From: CAVWCQ01 sp963753545
GTDB lineage: Bacteria; Chloroflexota; Anaerolineae; Aggregatilineales; Aggregatilineaceae
NCBI GenBank assembly: GCA_963753545.1
Contig: CAVWCQ010000011.1
Span: 868,001-932,000, forward strand
Direction of reading: 5' to 3'
Length of the DNA: 64,000 nucleotides
The notes under the pieces: model-generated
Seen by the model: only the letters and a program-made list of their open reading frames with translations
Told to the model about the DNA's origin: nothing
Databases searched by the model: none
Translations under genes and position numbers: made by a program
Shown: piece by piece, positions 46,549-55,893 of the stretch
Layout: each line of letters opens with the position of its first letter
Position numbering within the stretch: the stretch's first letter is position 1

Positions 46549-46953
46549 CTAGCCGCACTTGTTGCCAACGCCCCAGGCATACCAAACTCCGTTTTGCCGG
46601 TAAAAGTACCAGTATTCATTATGCGTTGTGATCTCGTCATCAGCGTTTTCGGCACGAACCAGCCGCCAGTTCAGTTCAACACTCCAGTAGGCATCAATCC
46701 CCAGATCTTTGTGTTCAGGCAGCAGCGTGCATTTACCCATGCCCATAATGTTTGACATATACAGTGGATTGGCCCAGGATGGATGTCCCCCGCCCGGCAC
46801 TCCGTACGTATTCTGGTAGCGGTTTAACGCGCCTTCAATCTCTTTATCGGAAGGTCTGGCAACTTTTGGCTGGCTGTTCCCCAGGCTCGGCACTCCGCAT
46901 GCTGCCAGCAAAACAGCCAGAACGATCAGGATCAGCAACCTTTCACGCATCAT
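46549..46953 (-). CDS. Small lipoprotein of unknown function
   Basis: 134 residues. The signal peptide RLLILIVLAVLLAAC has a clear lipobox LLAAC. The mature part has three Trp-rich stretches (YWSVELNWRL, YWYFYRQNGVWYAWGVG) and two further Cys residues (KC at mid and NKC at the end) that could form a disulphide. ATG at 46953, with the GGAAGGGGG site just upstream; the adjacent ATG at 46950 is equally possible. No family recognised. Confidence 0.72.
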   Translation of the reverse strand: MMRERLLILIVLAVLLAACGVPSLGNSQPKVARPSDKEIEGALNRYQNTYGVPGGGHPSWANPLYMSNIMGMGKCTLLPEHKDLGIDAYWSVELNWRLVRAENADDEITTHNEYWYFYRQNGVWYAWGVGNKCG

Positions 46954-47003
46954 ATCCCCCTTCCACACAGTTACCGCACAACTGTACACCATCTGGCGCG
47001 CAC

Positions 47004-47033
47004 AAAAAAGCCCGCCGGAAGCTTCCAGCGGGC
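47004..47033 (-). terminator. Rho-independent terminator after the class A PBP
   Basis: GCCCGCCGG (47010-47018) pairs with CCAGCGGGC (47025-47033) around AAGCTT, followed on the minus strand by TTTTTTG. It lies 29 bases beyond the PBP stop. Confidence 0.85.
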
Positions 47034-47061
47034 TTATAACTCTCAGAAAAGGACACAGCCT

Positions 47062-50000
47062 TTACTGCGGACTCTGTCCGCCCAGCACGCCATCCGATCC
47101 CGGCGCGGTCGTTTGCCCCGCCAGCGGCGTCAGTGTAGGGGCCAGCGTCGGTGTCGGCACTCCTACCGGGACGCTGGATGTCGGAACAGGGGCAGGCTGG
47201 GCATTGTTATTGATGTTGATATGGACGTCTTTCCGCCCAATCGCACGCCCCTGGGTGTTGACAATGGTCAGCCGCAGTGTATAGGGTCCGTTGCCGACTG
47301 TAGCCGTATCAAACTGGCCCAGCACGGCTTCACCGGGGGGCAGCGTGCTGCTGGCGGCAATTGGATCACTGAAGGCTTCTGGCTGGCTTGAAATGCCATA
47401 GCGGATCTCGTAGCCGCCAAAGTCGCCGGAGGTGATCACACCGCGCAGCGGAACGGTCCCGAACACTTCCTGCCCTTCCTGCGGGAAGGTCCACTGGATG
47501 AACGGGCGCGGTTGGTTGGGATCGCAGTAATCCGTCGGCGGCGCTTGCACTGGAAGCGTCAGGCCCCGGCTCTGTGCCCAGGTATTTCCTGCCGCTGTCC
47601 CATTGATCCACTCATAAGCCGTGGGGTCGTCCAACACCAGGAACGAATACTGCTCCACCGAGTCGCGGCAGCTATCATTCGCCAGCTTGAGACTGTACGT
47701 GTCCACATCCAACGTTGTGATACGCAGCACGTCACTGTCCCTGGGCGGCGGCGCATCGTTGGCGAAGATTTCCACGTCGCTGCCCGCTGGACAGCCAGAC
47801 GTTGGCGTACCCCCGGAGTCCGAGCATACTTCCGTTTGCAGAATGCCTTCCGGTGTCTGGAATTGGGCGACAGGCTGCCCGGCAAGGGCGGCTTCCATCA
47901 CGTCATTCCATATTGGCGCAGCCGCGTCAATGCCAATGACACCCCACATCGGGCGGTTATCCGTATTGCCTGCCCACACGCCGACAACGATCTGCGGCGT
48001 ATAACCAACCGTCCACAGGTCGCGGCTGTCGTTCGAGGTACCCGTTTTGACAGCGGCAGGACGGCCCCCGGTGAGTTCCAGCGGCCAGCCGCGCCCAAAC
48101 TCAGTGGCGCGGGCATCGTTATCGGCGAGGATGCTGGTCATGAGATAGGCATAGCGCTGTGGGACAACCTGCTCCCCTTCGGGGCTGGTATCCGCCTGGT
48201 AAATGACGTTGCCCTTGCTGTCTTCGATATATTGAATGGCATAGGGACTCACGCTGCGCCCATAGTTTGCCAGCGTGGCATAGGCGGCTGTCATATCATA
48301 CAGACGTACTTCCACCGCACCCAGGGCAGTCGTCAGGCCAGCCTGCCGTTCGATAGGATCGCCCAGCGGGAAGCGCAGGCCCATTTTTTTGGCGAAATCG
48401 GTGAAGCGCTCCACCCCGATGAAGTTCATCACCTTGACAGCGGGGACGTTGAGCGAATTCGCCAGGGCATTACGTGCCGTTTGCGGGCCATGATAGGCCC
48501 CATCATAGTTCGTTGGAACGTACCCGCTAAAGTCGGAGTAGACGTCCCAGATGATGCTGGCCGGGGTCAGGTAGCGGCCTTCGGAATCCGGCATGAAGGC
48601 TGCCAGATAGGCAATCGGCTTGATCGATGATCCCGGCTGCTGGCCCGTAAAGGCGACGTTGACCTGCCCATCGATCTGCTCGTTGTTATAGTCAGCGCTG
48701 CCGACCATTGCCACCACCGCACCATCGGTGGGTCGTATGGCTACCACCGACGCGTTTTCGATGTCGATCCCGCGATTGCGCAGTTGGGTGATATTGTCCG
48801 TCACTGACTGCTCGGCAGCACCCTGGATGTTTGCATCGAGGGTCGTGTAGACATGGAATCCGGCGCTGTAGATCGCCTGCGGGCCGTAGGTATCTTCAAG
48901 CTGCTGCCAGACGTAGTTCACAAAATGCGGGTGCGTCGTCTGGAACTGCGGCGCAGCGTAATTGACCGTCTTGACGGTGGCGATATCAACCACCATTTCA
49001 GCAGGTTCCGCCATGTTGGGCGTCTGGTAGTAATAGAGCGGGCCGTCAGGGCTATCCTGGCGATAAACGCACATCTGACCGCCATCGGGCACTTTCCACT
49101 GCGTCTGGTCCGCGTGATGGATGGTAACGCAGCCCGTCCCGTTGGCTTCGGACATCAGGCGCAGCACGGTATCCATACGGGCCATCGCCGCCTCGCGGTT
49201 GATCACCGGGTCATAGGCGGCAGGTGATTGTGGCAGTCCAGCCAGGAAAGCGGCCTCTGCCGGGTTGAGATCGGCAGCCGACTTGTGGAAGTAGGTTTGT
49301 GCGGCGGCTTCCGCGCCATAGGCAAAGTTCCCGTAAAAAATCTCGTTGAGATAGATGCCCAGGATATCGTTTTTGCTGTACTGGCGGCTGATTTCGGAAG
49401 CGACGATCACTTCGGTGATTTTACGTCCCGTCGTGCGCTGCGCGGCCAGTTCTTTATCCAGGACCAGGGCTTTGGCAAGCTGCTGGGTGATCGTGCTGGC
49501 CCCGGAAACCGTTCCCCCGGCCTGAAGATTTTGCACGGTGGCGCGGACAATGGCGAACACGCTGAAGCCGGGATCGCTGTAGAAGGTCTCGTTTTCGGTG
49601 GCGATGGTCGCATCGATCAGCCAGGGCGAAATCTGGTCCAGTGGAACTTCTTCACGCACGCCCGCATTGGGATCGCTGAAGGTTGCCAGAACCTGGCCGC
49701 TCGAGTCGTAGATCTCTGTTGTCTCAAACTTAGATGCCAGATTGCGCAGATTCTTGACGTCATCCTGGTAGGAACTCACGGTTTGGAAGTAGTAGGCGAT
49801 CATGCCCAACAGGCCGCACAGCGTGATCACCATTGTTCCGATGACGCCGATCACACCCAGGCGGATACCCCAGCGCACGTAGGTGTTACGGTTGCGGGAG
49901 ACACCGAGCGCTTCCCGGTAGTCTGGCTGGGGGAATTCACCCAGGCGCGGCTTGGGCTTGCTGATCGCCTCGCCAGCAGGGGGCGCGCCCGCTCCGCCTG

Positions 50001-51684
50001 GCATCTGCGGAACAGTAGGCTGCGCTCCACCCGGAGTTCCAACCGGAATGGGAACGGGCCGCGCATTAGGCATCGTTGGTTCAGCTACACGCGCATCCGA
50101 CGCCAGGGTGGCTTCTGATTCTGGGCGAGCAGGCTGCCCAGCGTTGGGATACATGGGGACGGGAACAGGCACAAGCGCGCCTTCATCCGCTTCGACCTGC
50201 CGCGATCTGGAGATAGTGGGCACGTTCGAGCCGCGGACGGGTTCGGCAAAGGCCGCGTTCGAAACCATCGTCGCGCCGGGATCATCCTGCGGCACACGGG
50301 CCGGGAGCGGCATACCATCTTCATCAATTTCAATCTTCGGTATCTGTGTCACACCTAAATCCTGTGCGGGGAGGACCACCTCCTGCACATTGGTTTCGGT
50401 GGGCAGTCCGCTGCCACGTACTGGCTCGCTGCGTCCTGGTGGGATAGCCTGAGCCCAGTCCTTGCCGTCGAAGAAATACCAGCGGTTGGATTCCATGCCG
50501 ATCATCCACCAGCGGCCATCGTCGTCCAGAATCATCAGGTTGCGCAGTTCGGCCTGAAGCTGTTCGCGTGTGATATAGCCAGCCTGGAAGCGCCCGCGCA
50601 GATTGGCGACTTTTCGTTCCACCTCGTCAAAGGGCGACGGTTTGATTGGGGCAGGCGGCGCGGCTTGCGGCGCAACTTGCGGCGCAGCTTGCGGGGCGGC
50701 GGTAGGCTGGGGCGCAGGCGTTCCCGTTTGAGCGGGCGGCGCGGCTGGCCCAGTCTGGGCTGTCCCGGTCTGAACGGGCGGCTGCTGGCCTGACTGACCT
50801 AGCGGTTGGCTAGCCTGCGGCTGGGCCGAAATGGGCGGCACAACGGGAACATTAACATTCGTATCCGGCTCCAGCGTTCCTGCAGCGCGCTGTTCGGCCA
50901 GGAATGCGGCTTCGGCTTCTGACAGCCCGCGTGGTATGCGAGACGCGGACTCGTTTTCGGACTGTTGCTTGGCTTGTTCAGTCATAGTTTTACCAGCGGC
51001 ATCCGTCGCCGCTAAAATCTGCGTGCCCTCTTCGGGCACAACAATCGTTGGTTCGGAATCTTCACCCGCAGGCTGTACCGCAAATTCCTGTGTGTCGGCA
51101 GCAGGTTGGGGTTGTGTATCGCTAAACGCGTCTTCTGGTTGAACAGGCTGCGTGTTGGCAAGTGGCGGTCCGCCGCCGGGTTGTTCTGCTGCTCCATCTC
51201 CCGCCTGAGCTTGCAGCTGCGGCTCTTGCCCAGATGCCGGCACAGATTGGGCAGACGCAGAAATCGGCTGGTCTCCCTGAGCGGCTATCTGTGGCTGCTG
51301 CCATTGTTCGGATGGAGTCTGTACGCCTTGCTCTGGCGTGACGCGGTAGGGGCGCGGGGTCAGTAACTCAGGAACCTCTGCGATGGTTCTCGACGCGCCG
51401 GACAGCAGCGCGTCGATATCGCTCGTCGCTGGTTTGTACCACGCTCCGGTCTGGGCCGGAGCCAGTCCTGGCAGTTCAGGCGTAACAATTTCCTCGGCTG
51501 CGCTGCCATCGTCTGGTTCGTCAGGCGGTGGAACAGCCGCGCCGGGCGGGGTATACCAGGCATTCACGACGACCGGGCGCGATGATTCTTTGTCGACAGG
51601 CGGCTCGTGCCACCCGCTCAATGGTTCGGGGCCAGACTGCTCGCCGTTACCCTGCGTCGGTTTGTTTTCCGGTTGGTCTGCCAT
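47062..51684 (-). CDS. Class A penicillin-binding protein with a 600-residue cytoplasmic extension
   Basis: 1540 residues; bifunctional peptidoglycan glycosyltransferase/transpeptidase. The first ~600 residues are disordered (Pro/Gln/Ala-rich). They carry a SHOCT-like helical unit (about 348-412, FQAGYITREQLQAELRNLM) and repeats EPVRGSGLPT and EPVRGSNVPT. A membrane helix follows (about 600-630), then GT51 with TENETFYSDPGF and TITQQLAKALVL. The transpeptidase has SIKP in QPGSSIKPIAY, SLN in NSLNVPAVKV and KTGT in AAVKTGTSND. An Ig-like C-terminal region and a Pro/Thr tail end it. In the GT51 motif, Asp after the catalytic Glu is Asn. ATG at 51684 follows GAGGTAA. Minus-strand neighbours are MaoC, methyltransferase and membrane-protein genes; the unit ends at the terminator at 47010. 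Confidence 0.93.
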   Translation of the reverse strand: MADQPENKPTQGNGEQSGPEPLSGWHEPPVDKESSRPVVVNAWYTPPGAAVPPPDEPDDGSAAEEIVTPELPGLAPAQTGAWYKPATSDIDALLSGASRTIAEVPELLTPRPYRVTPEQGVQTPSEQWQQPQIAAQGDQPISASAQSVPASGQEPQLQAQAGDGAAEQPGGGPPLANTQPVQPEDAFSDTQPQPAADTQEFAVQPAGEDSEPTIVVPEEGTQILAATDAAGKTMTEQAKQQSENESASRIPRGLSEAEAAFLAEQRAAGTLEPDTNVNVPVVPPISAQPQASQPLGQSGQQPPVQTGTAQTGPAAPPAQTGTPAPQPTAAPQAAPQVAPQAAPPAPIKPSPFDEVERKVANLRGRFQAGYITREQLQAELRNLMILDDDGRWWMIGMESNRWYFFDGKDWAQAIPPGRSEPVRGSGLPTETNVQEVVLPAQDLGVTQIPKIEIDEDGMPLPARVPQDDPGATMVSNAAFAEPVRGSNVPTISRSRQVEADEGALVPVPVPMYPNAGQPARPESEATLASDARVAEPTMPNARPVPIPVGTPGGAQPTVPQMPGGAGAPPAGEAISKPKPRLGEFPQPDYREALGVSRNRNTYVRWGIRLGVIGVIGTMVITLCGLLGMIAYYFQTVSSYQDDVKNLRNLASKFETTEIYDSSGQVLATFSDPNAGVREEVPLDQISPWLIDATIATENETFYSDPGFSVFAIVRATVQNLQAGGTVSGASTITQQLAKALVLDKELAAQRTTGRKITEVIVASEISRQYSKNDILGIYLNEIFYGNFAYGAEAAAQTYFHKSAADLNPAEAAFLAGLPQSPAAYDPVINREAAMARMDTVLRLMSEANGTGCVTIHHADQTQWKVPDGGQMCVYRQDSPDGPLYYYQTPNMAEPAEMVVDIATVKTVNYAAPQFQTTHPHFVNYVWQQLEDTYGPQAIYSAGFHVYTTLDANIQGAAEQSVTDNITQLRNRGIDIENASVVAIRPTDGAVVAMVGSADYNNEQIDGQVNVAFTGQQPGSSIKPIAYLAAFMPDSEGRYLTPASIIWDVYSDFSGYVPTNYDGAYHGPQTARNALANSLNVPAVKVMNFIGVERFTDFAKKMGLRFPLGDPIERQAGLTTALGAVEVRLYDMTAAYATLANYGRSVSPYAIQYIEDSKGNVIYQADTSPEGEQVVPQRYAYLMTSILADNDARATEFGRGWPLELTGGRPAAVKTGTSNDSRDLWTVGYTPQIVVGVWAGNTDNRPMWGVIGIDAAAPIWNDVMEAALAGQPVAQFQTPEGILQTEVCSDSGGTPTSGCPAGSDVEIFANDAPPPRDSDVLRITTLDVDTYSLKLANDSCRDSVEQYSFLVLDDPTAYEWINGTAAGNTWAQSRGLTLPVQAPPTDYCDPNQPRPFIQWTFPQEGQEVFGTVPLRGVITSGDFGGYEIRYGISSQPEAFSDPIAASSTLPPGEAVLGQFDTATVGNGPYTLRLTIVNTQGRAIGRKDVHININNNAQPAPVPTSSVPVGVPTPTLAPTLTPLAGQTTAPGSDGVLGGQSPQ

Positions 51685-51803
51685 AAGCTTACCTCAAAGG
51701 TTCTCAGCCAGAGTCTTATTAAGTATGCTAACTCTCAGCTATCTAAACTCAGATTATACTTCATTTTCCCTCTGAACAAGCGACGCGGCGAGCGCAGGCG
51801 GAT

Positions 51804-52277
51804 CTATCCGGCAGCAGGGCGGCTGACCACCAGAACGGACCACTCGCCTTTTTGTGTGACGGTTCCATCCTGGTTGAGCACCCGTACTTCCAGAGTCACC
51901 ATGCCACCCCCGGCGACCTTCATCTCTTTGCGTTCTTTGACCTTCAGAGTGGTATAAATCGTGTCTCCAATGAAGATCGGCGCAACGAATTTCCATTCCA
52001 GGCTGCGAAACGCGATAATCGTGCCTTCCATAATACCCGTCTGGTAGGCCATGCCGCTGGCGATGGACAGTGCCAGCAGTCCATGCGCGACGCGCTTGCC
52101 AAACGGAGTTTTGGAGGCAAAAACGGCGTCGGTGTGCATCGGGTTGAAGTCGCTGGACAGCCCGGCAAAGCCCACAATATCCGCCTCGGTGATCGTCCGG
52201 CCACGCGTTGCTATTTCCAGCCCTTCGACAAATTCCTCAAAATAGAGACCCTTCTGAGTCACAACTTCTTGCGCCAT
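51804..52277 (-). CDS. MaoC-like (R)-hydratase
   Basis: 157 residues, hotdog fold. The catalytic Asp/His motif is complete: LSSDFNPMHTDAVFA, then RVAHGLLALSIASG. Members hydrate enoyl-CoA to (R)-3-hydroxyacyl-CoA. ATG at 52277 follows GAGGAAA; the longer frame from 52358 has no ribosome site. The PBP is 119 bases downstream and the methyltransferase 101 bases upstream on the same strand. No fatty-acid or PHA genes are nearby, so its substrate cannot be inferred from context. Confidence 0.88.
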   Translation of the reverse strand: MAQEVVTQKGLYFEEFVEGLEIATRGRTITEADIVGFAGLSSDFNPMHTDAVFASKTPFGKRVAHGLLALSIASGMAYQTGIMEGTIIAFRSLEWKFVAPIFIGDTIYTTLKVKERKEMKVAGGGMVTLEVRVLNQDGTVTQKGEWSVLVVSRPAAG

Positions 52278-52378
52278 GTTTGTTTTCCTCATTGGATAAG
52301 GAATGCGATAAAACGTTGGAAAAGACAAACTGCCTGCATTGTAGCGCAGGCAGCCCACTAATAAAAGTCTAGAACGAA

Positions 52379-53278
52379 TTAACGCTCTGGGGACGGCTCC
52401 TTAAAGTCATAGATGCCATCATGCACGGCCCAGCGCCCATCCCCGTTCGGGCAGATCATCGTATCGCCCTCGCGCTGTAAAACTGTGCCACAGTTCAAAC
52501 ATTTAAACACCAGCGGCTCATTGGCGGTGCTTGCCGGAATGCTGCCTACCGCTTCATTGAGGGTAAACACGCTGGGAGAATACAGTGCAACCTGCCCCGT
52601 CTGCTGCAAGACGCTATCGATGGCAACCAGCAGCCGTACCGGAACTGTCCGTTTGAGCAAGCCGAGCCGCAGATAGGACAGGGCCAGTTTCCGTTTGGTG
52701 ACAAAGCCCGCCTCGTGTAACTGCCGGATCATCGTGCCGGGGTGGAAGTCAAAATTCAGTTTCACAAATTCGACTGGCTCCGGATCAAAGGGACTCCATT
52801 GCTGCCGCCGCAGGGCGTAGCGCAGGATCGCCTTGAGGTTGCGCTTGCTGGCAAATTCCAGGACGAACGGCGCGCCGGGAGCCAGAACGGCGCGAATCTG
52901 GCGGAGCGCGGCGGGCACATCGGCAATATGATGGATGACGCGCTCCATCACTGCCGCATCACAGCTTCCATCCGCCAGCGGCAGTTGGTAGATGTTGGCG
53001 GCAACATAGACATAGCGGTCACTTTTCCCCAGGTATTCCTGTGCCTGGCGCAGCATCGTGCGCGAATAGTCCAGCACAACGATCTGATCGTAGCCGCCCA
53101 GTTCGTTCGTCATGCGCCCAAAACCCGCTCCCAGGTGAACGGCTCTTCGCCCGCGTGGCGGCAGCAGACGGCGCATAGCGATGCGCTCGGTCAGGTCTTC
53201 ATAATCGCGCCCCTGGCCGTCCCAAAAATCGGTTTTGTAGCCAGAACCCTCATAGTCAATAACAGGAGGTAACGTCAT
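52379..53278 (-). CDS. Class I SAM-dependent methyltransferase with C-terminal zinc ribbon
   Basis: 299 residues. Motif I is RAVHLGAGFGRMTNE (about 45-60), with VVLDYSRTML after it and AVMERVIHHIADV in the middle, the type 11 (UbiE/ubiquinone-like) pattern. The C-terminus has CLNCGTVLQREGDTMICPNG, a partial Trm112/rubredoxin-like ribbon. Methyl acceptor unknown. ATG at 53278 has GAAGGG upstream and lies 8 bases after the preceding stop, so this is an operon with the membrane-anchored protein. Confidence 0.87.
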   Translation of the reverse strand: MTLPPVIDYEGSGYKTDFWDGQGRDYEDLTERIAMRRLLPPRGRRAVHLGAGFGRMTNELGGYDQIVVLDYSRTMLRQAQEYLGKSDRYVYVAANIYQLPLADGSCDAAVMERVIHHIADVPAALRQIRAVLAPGAPFVLEFASKRNLKAILRYALRRQQWSPFDPEPVEFVKLNFDFHPGTMIRQLHEAGFVTKRKLALSYLRLGLLKRTVPVRLLVAIDSVLQQTGQVALYSPSVFTLNEAVGSIPASTANEPLVFKCLNCGTVLQREGDTMICPNGDGRWAVHDGIYDFKEPSPER

Positions 53279-53286
53279 AAACCCTT

Positions 53287-54048
53287 CTATTGTGGCGATG
53301 GAGTCAGTGTTGGATAAGGTGTAAAAGTCATAGTCGGACCGGGCACGACCGATCCATCATCGGAATTACGCGGCGTGCCGTTCAGATTCGGAACAGGGGT
53401 CGGCGTGGGTGTGCCGGGCCAGGGATCACTATTTTCTTCCTTAGGCGTCAGCAGATTAGGCACGTCACCCTGAACCGCATTCACGGTAAAATCGGGAACC
53501 TCATCCCAGGTGTCCGGCAGGTTATCCATCACCCGCACATATGGTTCCAACAGGTCGCGCATGTTCTTGAATGGATAGTGAAGCTGCGTCTCGTTGAGCG
53601 GGATTTCGACATCAACTGGCAGGTGAATTGGAATAGAAGTATCGACCGGGACGATCATATTCAACTGAATCGGCAGTATCAGATCTTTGGGCAGCACGAT
53701 ATCGACGCGCCCATTAATCACACCACCGCCGCCGGGCAGCGTGAAGGAGGCATTGGCGACAATGGGCACATTGTCGGTCAACACCACTTCTGTGCGCTGG
53801 TTGAGAGGCAGATCGAACTGGACGGGAATCTGGTTATCGACCTGGATGGTGCGGGTGATCACCGCTTCGTCCAACCCGGCAAAATCCCTGTGCAAGCCGT
53901 CGACCAGCGGCTCTAAAATCCCATTTTTGATCTTAAAAATTTGCATGACCACGAGGATCAAAACGACAAGCGTCACCAGATTCAGAATGAATGAAAACCA
54001 GATCGCAACCGTTTTAAAGCTGTTCCACCAAACCCTGAATTGTTGCAT
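53287..54048 (-). CDS. Membrane-anchored protein of unknown function
   Basis: 253 residues. One N-terminal helix (FILNLVTLVVLILVVMQIF) anchors a predicted extracytoplasmic part rich in beta-strand-like repeats of the type xVxxPIxLxxxVP (VQFDLPLNQ, LPIQLNMIVP, IPIHLPVDVEIPL). The C-terminal ~45 residues are Pro/Thr/Asn-rich and disordered. ATG at 54048 has a perfect AAGGAGG. First gene of the run toward the methyltransferase. A possible promoter (TTGCCC and TTATTA, 17-base spacing) lies upstream. No family recognised. Confidence 0.65.
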   Translation of the reverse strand: MQQFRVWWNSFKTVAIWFSFILNLVTLVVLILVVMQIFKIKNGILEPLVDGLHRDFAGLDEAVITRTIQVDNQIPVQFDLPLNQRTEVVLTDNVPIVANASFTLPGGGGVINGRVDIVLPKDLILPIQLNMIVPVDTSIPIHLPVDVEIPLNETQLHYPFKNMRDLLEPYVRVMDNLPDTWDEVPDFTVNAVQGDVPNLLTPKEENSDPWPGTPTPTPVPNLNGTPRNSDDGSVVPGPTMTFTPYPTLTPSPQ

Positions 54049-54214
54049 TAAGAACCTCCTTCAATGACCAGAGGGCAGCGCCCCTGCTCATAATAACATC
54101 GGCTTGAAGATGTGGGCAACTGGCGCAACTGTACAGAGCCACTTGAAATCTAAAGCTTGTGTGGGGTGTGAGGGGGATCACCCCCGGAAAAATAACGATT
54201 TCGGGCAACTGGGG

Positions 54215-54250
54215 AAGATAAATAAAGTGAGGGCGCTGTGTACGCCCTCA
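54215..54250 (-). terminator. Rho-independent terminator of metK
   Basis: TGAGGGCG (54228-54235) with CGCCCTCA (54243-54250), 7-base loop, then CTTTATTTATC on the minus strand. It lies 22 bases past the metK stop. A second GC-rich hairpin (GGGGG-ATCA-CCCCC) lies about 40 bases further on. Confidence 0.8.
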
Positions 54251-54271
54251 GAGTTGAACGTGTGGGGAAAA

Positions 54272-55498
54272 TTACAGGCCTGCTTCCTTGCGCAGGATGT
54301 CGGCCTTGTCGATCCGTTCCCAGGCCACCTTCAGATCGTCGCGTCCAAAGTGACCGTAGGCCGCGACCTGCCGGAACTGGGGCTTACGCAGTTCCAGGTC
54401 GCGAATGATCGCCGCCGGGCGCATATCGAAGTGCTTCTTGATCAGTTCAACGATCTTTTCGTCGGGAACGCAGCCCGTGCCGAATGTTTCAATAGCAATC
54501 GACAGGGGGTGGGCCACGCCAATGGCGTAGGACACCTGGAGTTCAAAGCGCTTTGCCAGCCCTGCCGCGACGACGTTCTTCGCCACATAACGGGCCATGT
54601 ATGCTGCCGAACGGTCCACTTTCGTCGGGTCTTTGCCAGAGAACGCGCCGCCGCCATGCCGCGCCACGCCGCCGTAGGTGTCAACGATGATCTTGCGCCC
54701 GGTCAGGCCCGCGTCACCGAGCGGGCCACCGACCACGAAACGCCCGGTGGGATTGACATAATACTTGGTTTCGCTGTCGAGCAGTTCCGCCGGGATCACG
54801 GCTTTCACGACGTGTTCGAGGATGTCCGAGCGGATCTGCTCGTTGGAGATTTCCGGCGCGTGCTGCGTCGAGACAAGCACGGTGTCGATACGCTTGGGCT
54901 GGCCGAAGGCATATTCAACCGTGACCTGGCTCTTGCCATCGGGACGCAGGTAAGGCATCGTCCCATCGCGGCGCACTTCAGCCAGACGGCGGGTGAGCTT
55001 GTGGGCCATCATAATCGACATTGGCATCAGTTCAGGCGTTTCGTCGCAGGCAAAACCGATCATCATGCCCTGGTCGCCCGCTCCGATTGCGTTGAGTTCG
55101 GCTTCAGTCATCTGGCCTTCGCGCAGTTCGAGCGCACGGTCCACGCCCTGGGCGATATCGCCGGACTGTTCCTTCAACGAGACGATTACGCCGCAGGTGT
55201 CCGCGTCAAAACCGTATTTGCCGCGTGTGTAGCCGATGTCGCGCACGACATCGCGCACCAGCGAATTGATATCGATATAGGTGGACGTGGTGATTTCACC
55301 CATGACAACCACCAGGCCGGTCGTGCAGGCGGTTTCGCAGGCGACCCGCGCCATCGGATCCTCTTTAATGATGGCATCCAATATGGCGTCTGAGATTTGA
55401 TCGCAAATTTTGTCCGGGTGTCCTTCCGTCACGGATTCCGACGTAAAGAACAACTGCGGGGCTGACATAAAGGTAGTGCTTTTGGTATGCTCGCTCAC
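54272..55498 (-). CDS. metK: S-adenosylmethionine synthetase
   Basis: ATP plus methionine to S-adenosylmethionine. 408 residues, normal length. Signatures present: EGHPDKICDQISDAILD, GAGDQGMMIGFACDET and GGGAFSGKDPTKVDRSAAY. The GTG at 55498 follows AAAGGAG with 6 bases spacing; a later ATG at 55468 is also in frame but lacks such a site. The leader has a sigma-70 promoter, a SAM-I riboswitch and a terminator, so the product represses its own gene. SAM is used by the methyltransferases at 52379 and 59384 (RlmN). Confidence 0.97.
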   Translation of the reverse strand: MSEHTKSTTFMSAPQLFFTSESVTEGHPDKICDQISDAILDAIIKEDPMARVACETACTTGLVVVMGEITTSTYIDINSLVRDVVRDIGYTRGKYGFDADTCGVIVSLKEQSGDIAQGVDRALELREGQMTEAELNAIGAGDQGMMIGFACDETPELMPMSIMMAHKLTRRLAEVRRDGTMPYLRPDGKSQVTVEYAFGQPKRIDTVLVSTQHAPEISNEQIRSDILEHVVKAVIPAELLDSETKYYVNPTGRFVVGGPLGDAGLTGRKIIVDTYGGVARHGGGAFSGKDPTKVDRSAAYMARYVAKNVVAAGLAKRFELQVSYAIGVAHPLSIAIETFGTGCVPDEKIVELIKKHFDMRPAAIIRDLELRKPQFRQVAAYGHFGRDDLKVAWERIDKADILRKEAGL

Positions 55499-55560
55499 GG
55501 AAACTCCTTTGTCTTAAACAGATAGGGGCTTTCGCCTCCGGTTATGTCCGGCCTGGGGAC

Positions 55561-55593
55561 AAAAAAATCCCCCTGCAACACTCTCACAGGGGG
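55561..55593 (-). terminator. Riboswitch-controlled terminator of metK
   Basis: CCCCCTG (55569-55575) with CAGGGGG (55587-55593), followed on the minus strand by seven T residues. It sits between the SAM-I aptamer and the metK ribosome site, the position of an expression platform. Confidence 0.9.
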
Positions 55594-55649
55594 CGTCATC
55601 GCTCAAACTGGTCCTCGTCTAAAACACGCGAGGTCGTCGATGGAACGCG

Positions 55650-55771
55650 CTCTCATCTTCCAGAATTACCTGTCGGAATTGGCACCTTTCCTGCCCTGCG
55701 GCCTGGGCCTTCAGGACAGAGAGGTTGCCGCGACTTCACGGGGCCGGTCCCTCTGCCGCTCTGGATAAGAG
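55650..55771 (-). ncRNA. SAM-I (S-box) riboswitch
   Basis: Read on the minus strand. It begins CTCTTATCCAGAG, followed by GCAGAGGGA, then CCGTGAAGTC and GCGGCAACC, all matching the S-box consensus core. The 3' strand of P1 is GATGAGAG, giving an aptamer of about 122 nt. It binds SAM and, through the downstream terminator, shuts off metK when SAM is high. The gene it controls (metK) is the expected one. Confidence 0.92.
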
Positions 55772-55791
55772 TGTTGTTCAGTATTCGGAGA

Positions 55792-55820
55792 AATATAACA
55801 TTCCGATCTGGGGTTGTCAA
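55792..55820 (-). promoter_or_regulatory. Sigma-70 promoter of metK
   Basis: TTGACA (complement of 55815-55820) and TATATT (complement of 55792-55797) with exactly 17 bases between. Transcription would start near 55785, just before the SAM-I aptamer. Confidence 0.8.
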
Positions 55821-55845
55821 CATAAGCCAATGGTATCGTATAGAG

Positions 55846-55854
55846 TGTTATAAT
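55846..55854 (+). promoter_or_regulatory. Extended -10 promoter for the HAD gene
   Basis: TGTTATAAT (TG-N-TATAAT), 39 bases upstream of the HAD start; no clear -35. It is divergent from the metK promoter. Confidence 0.5.
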
Positions 55855-55893
55855 CTGGTCGTTCCTCACGTTAACTCGAAAGCATAGACAATA

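Noticed and set aside
47512..48630. 372-codon plus-strand frame opposite the PBP
   Set aside because: Antisense to the transpeptidase domain; no recognisable protein features.
54104..55393. 429-codon plus-strand frame opposite metK
   Set aside because: Shadow of metK on the reverse strand; composition is typical of antisense frames.
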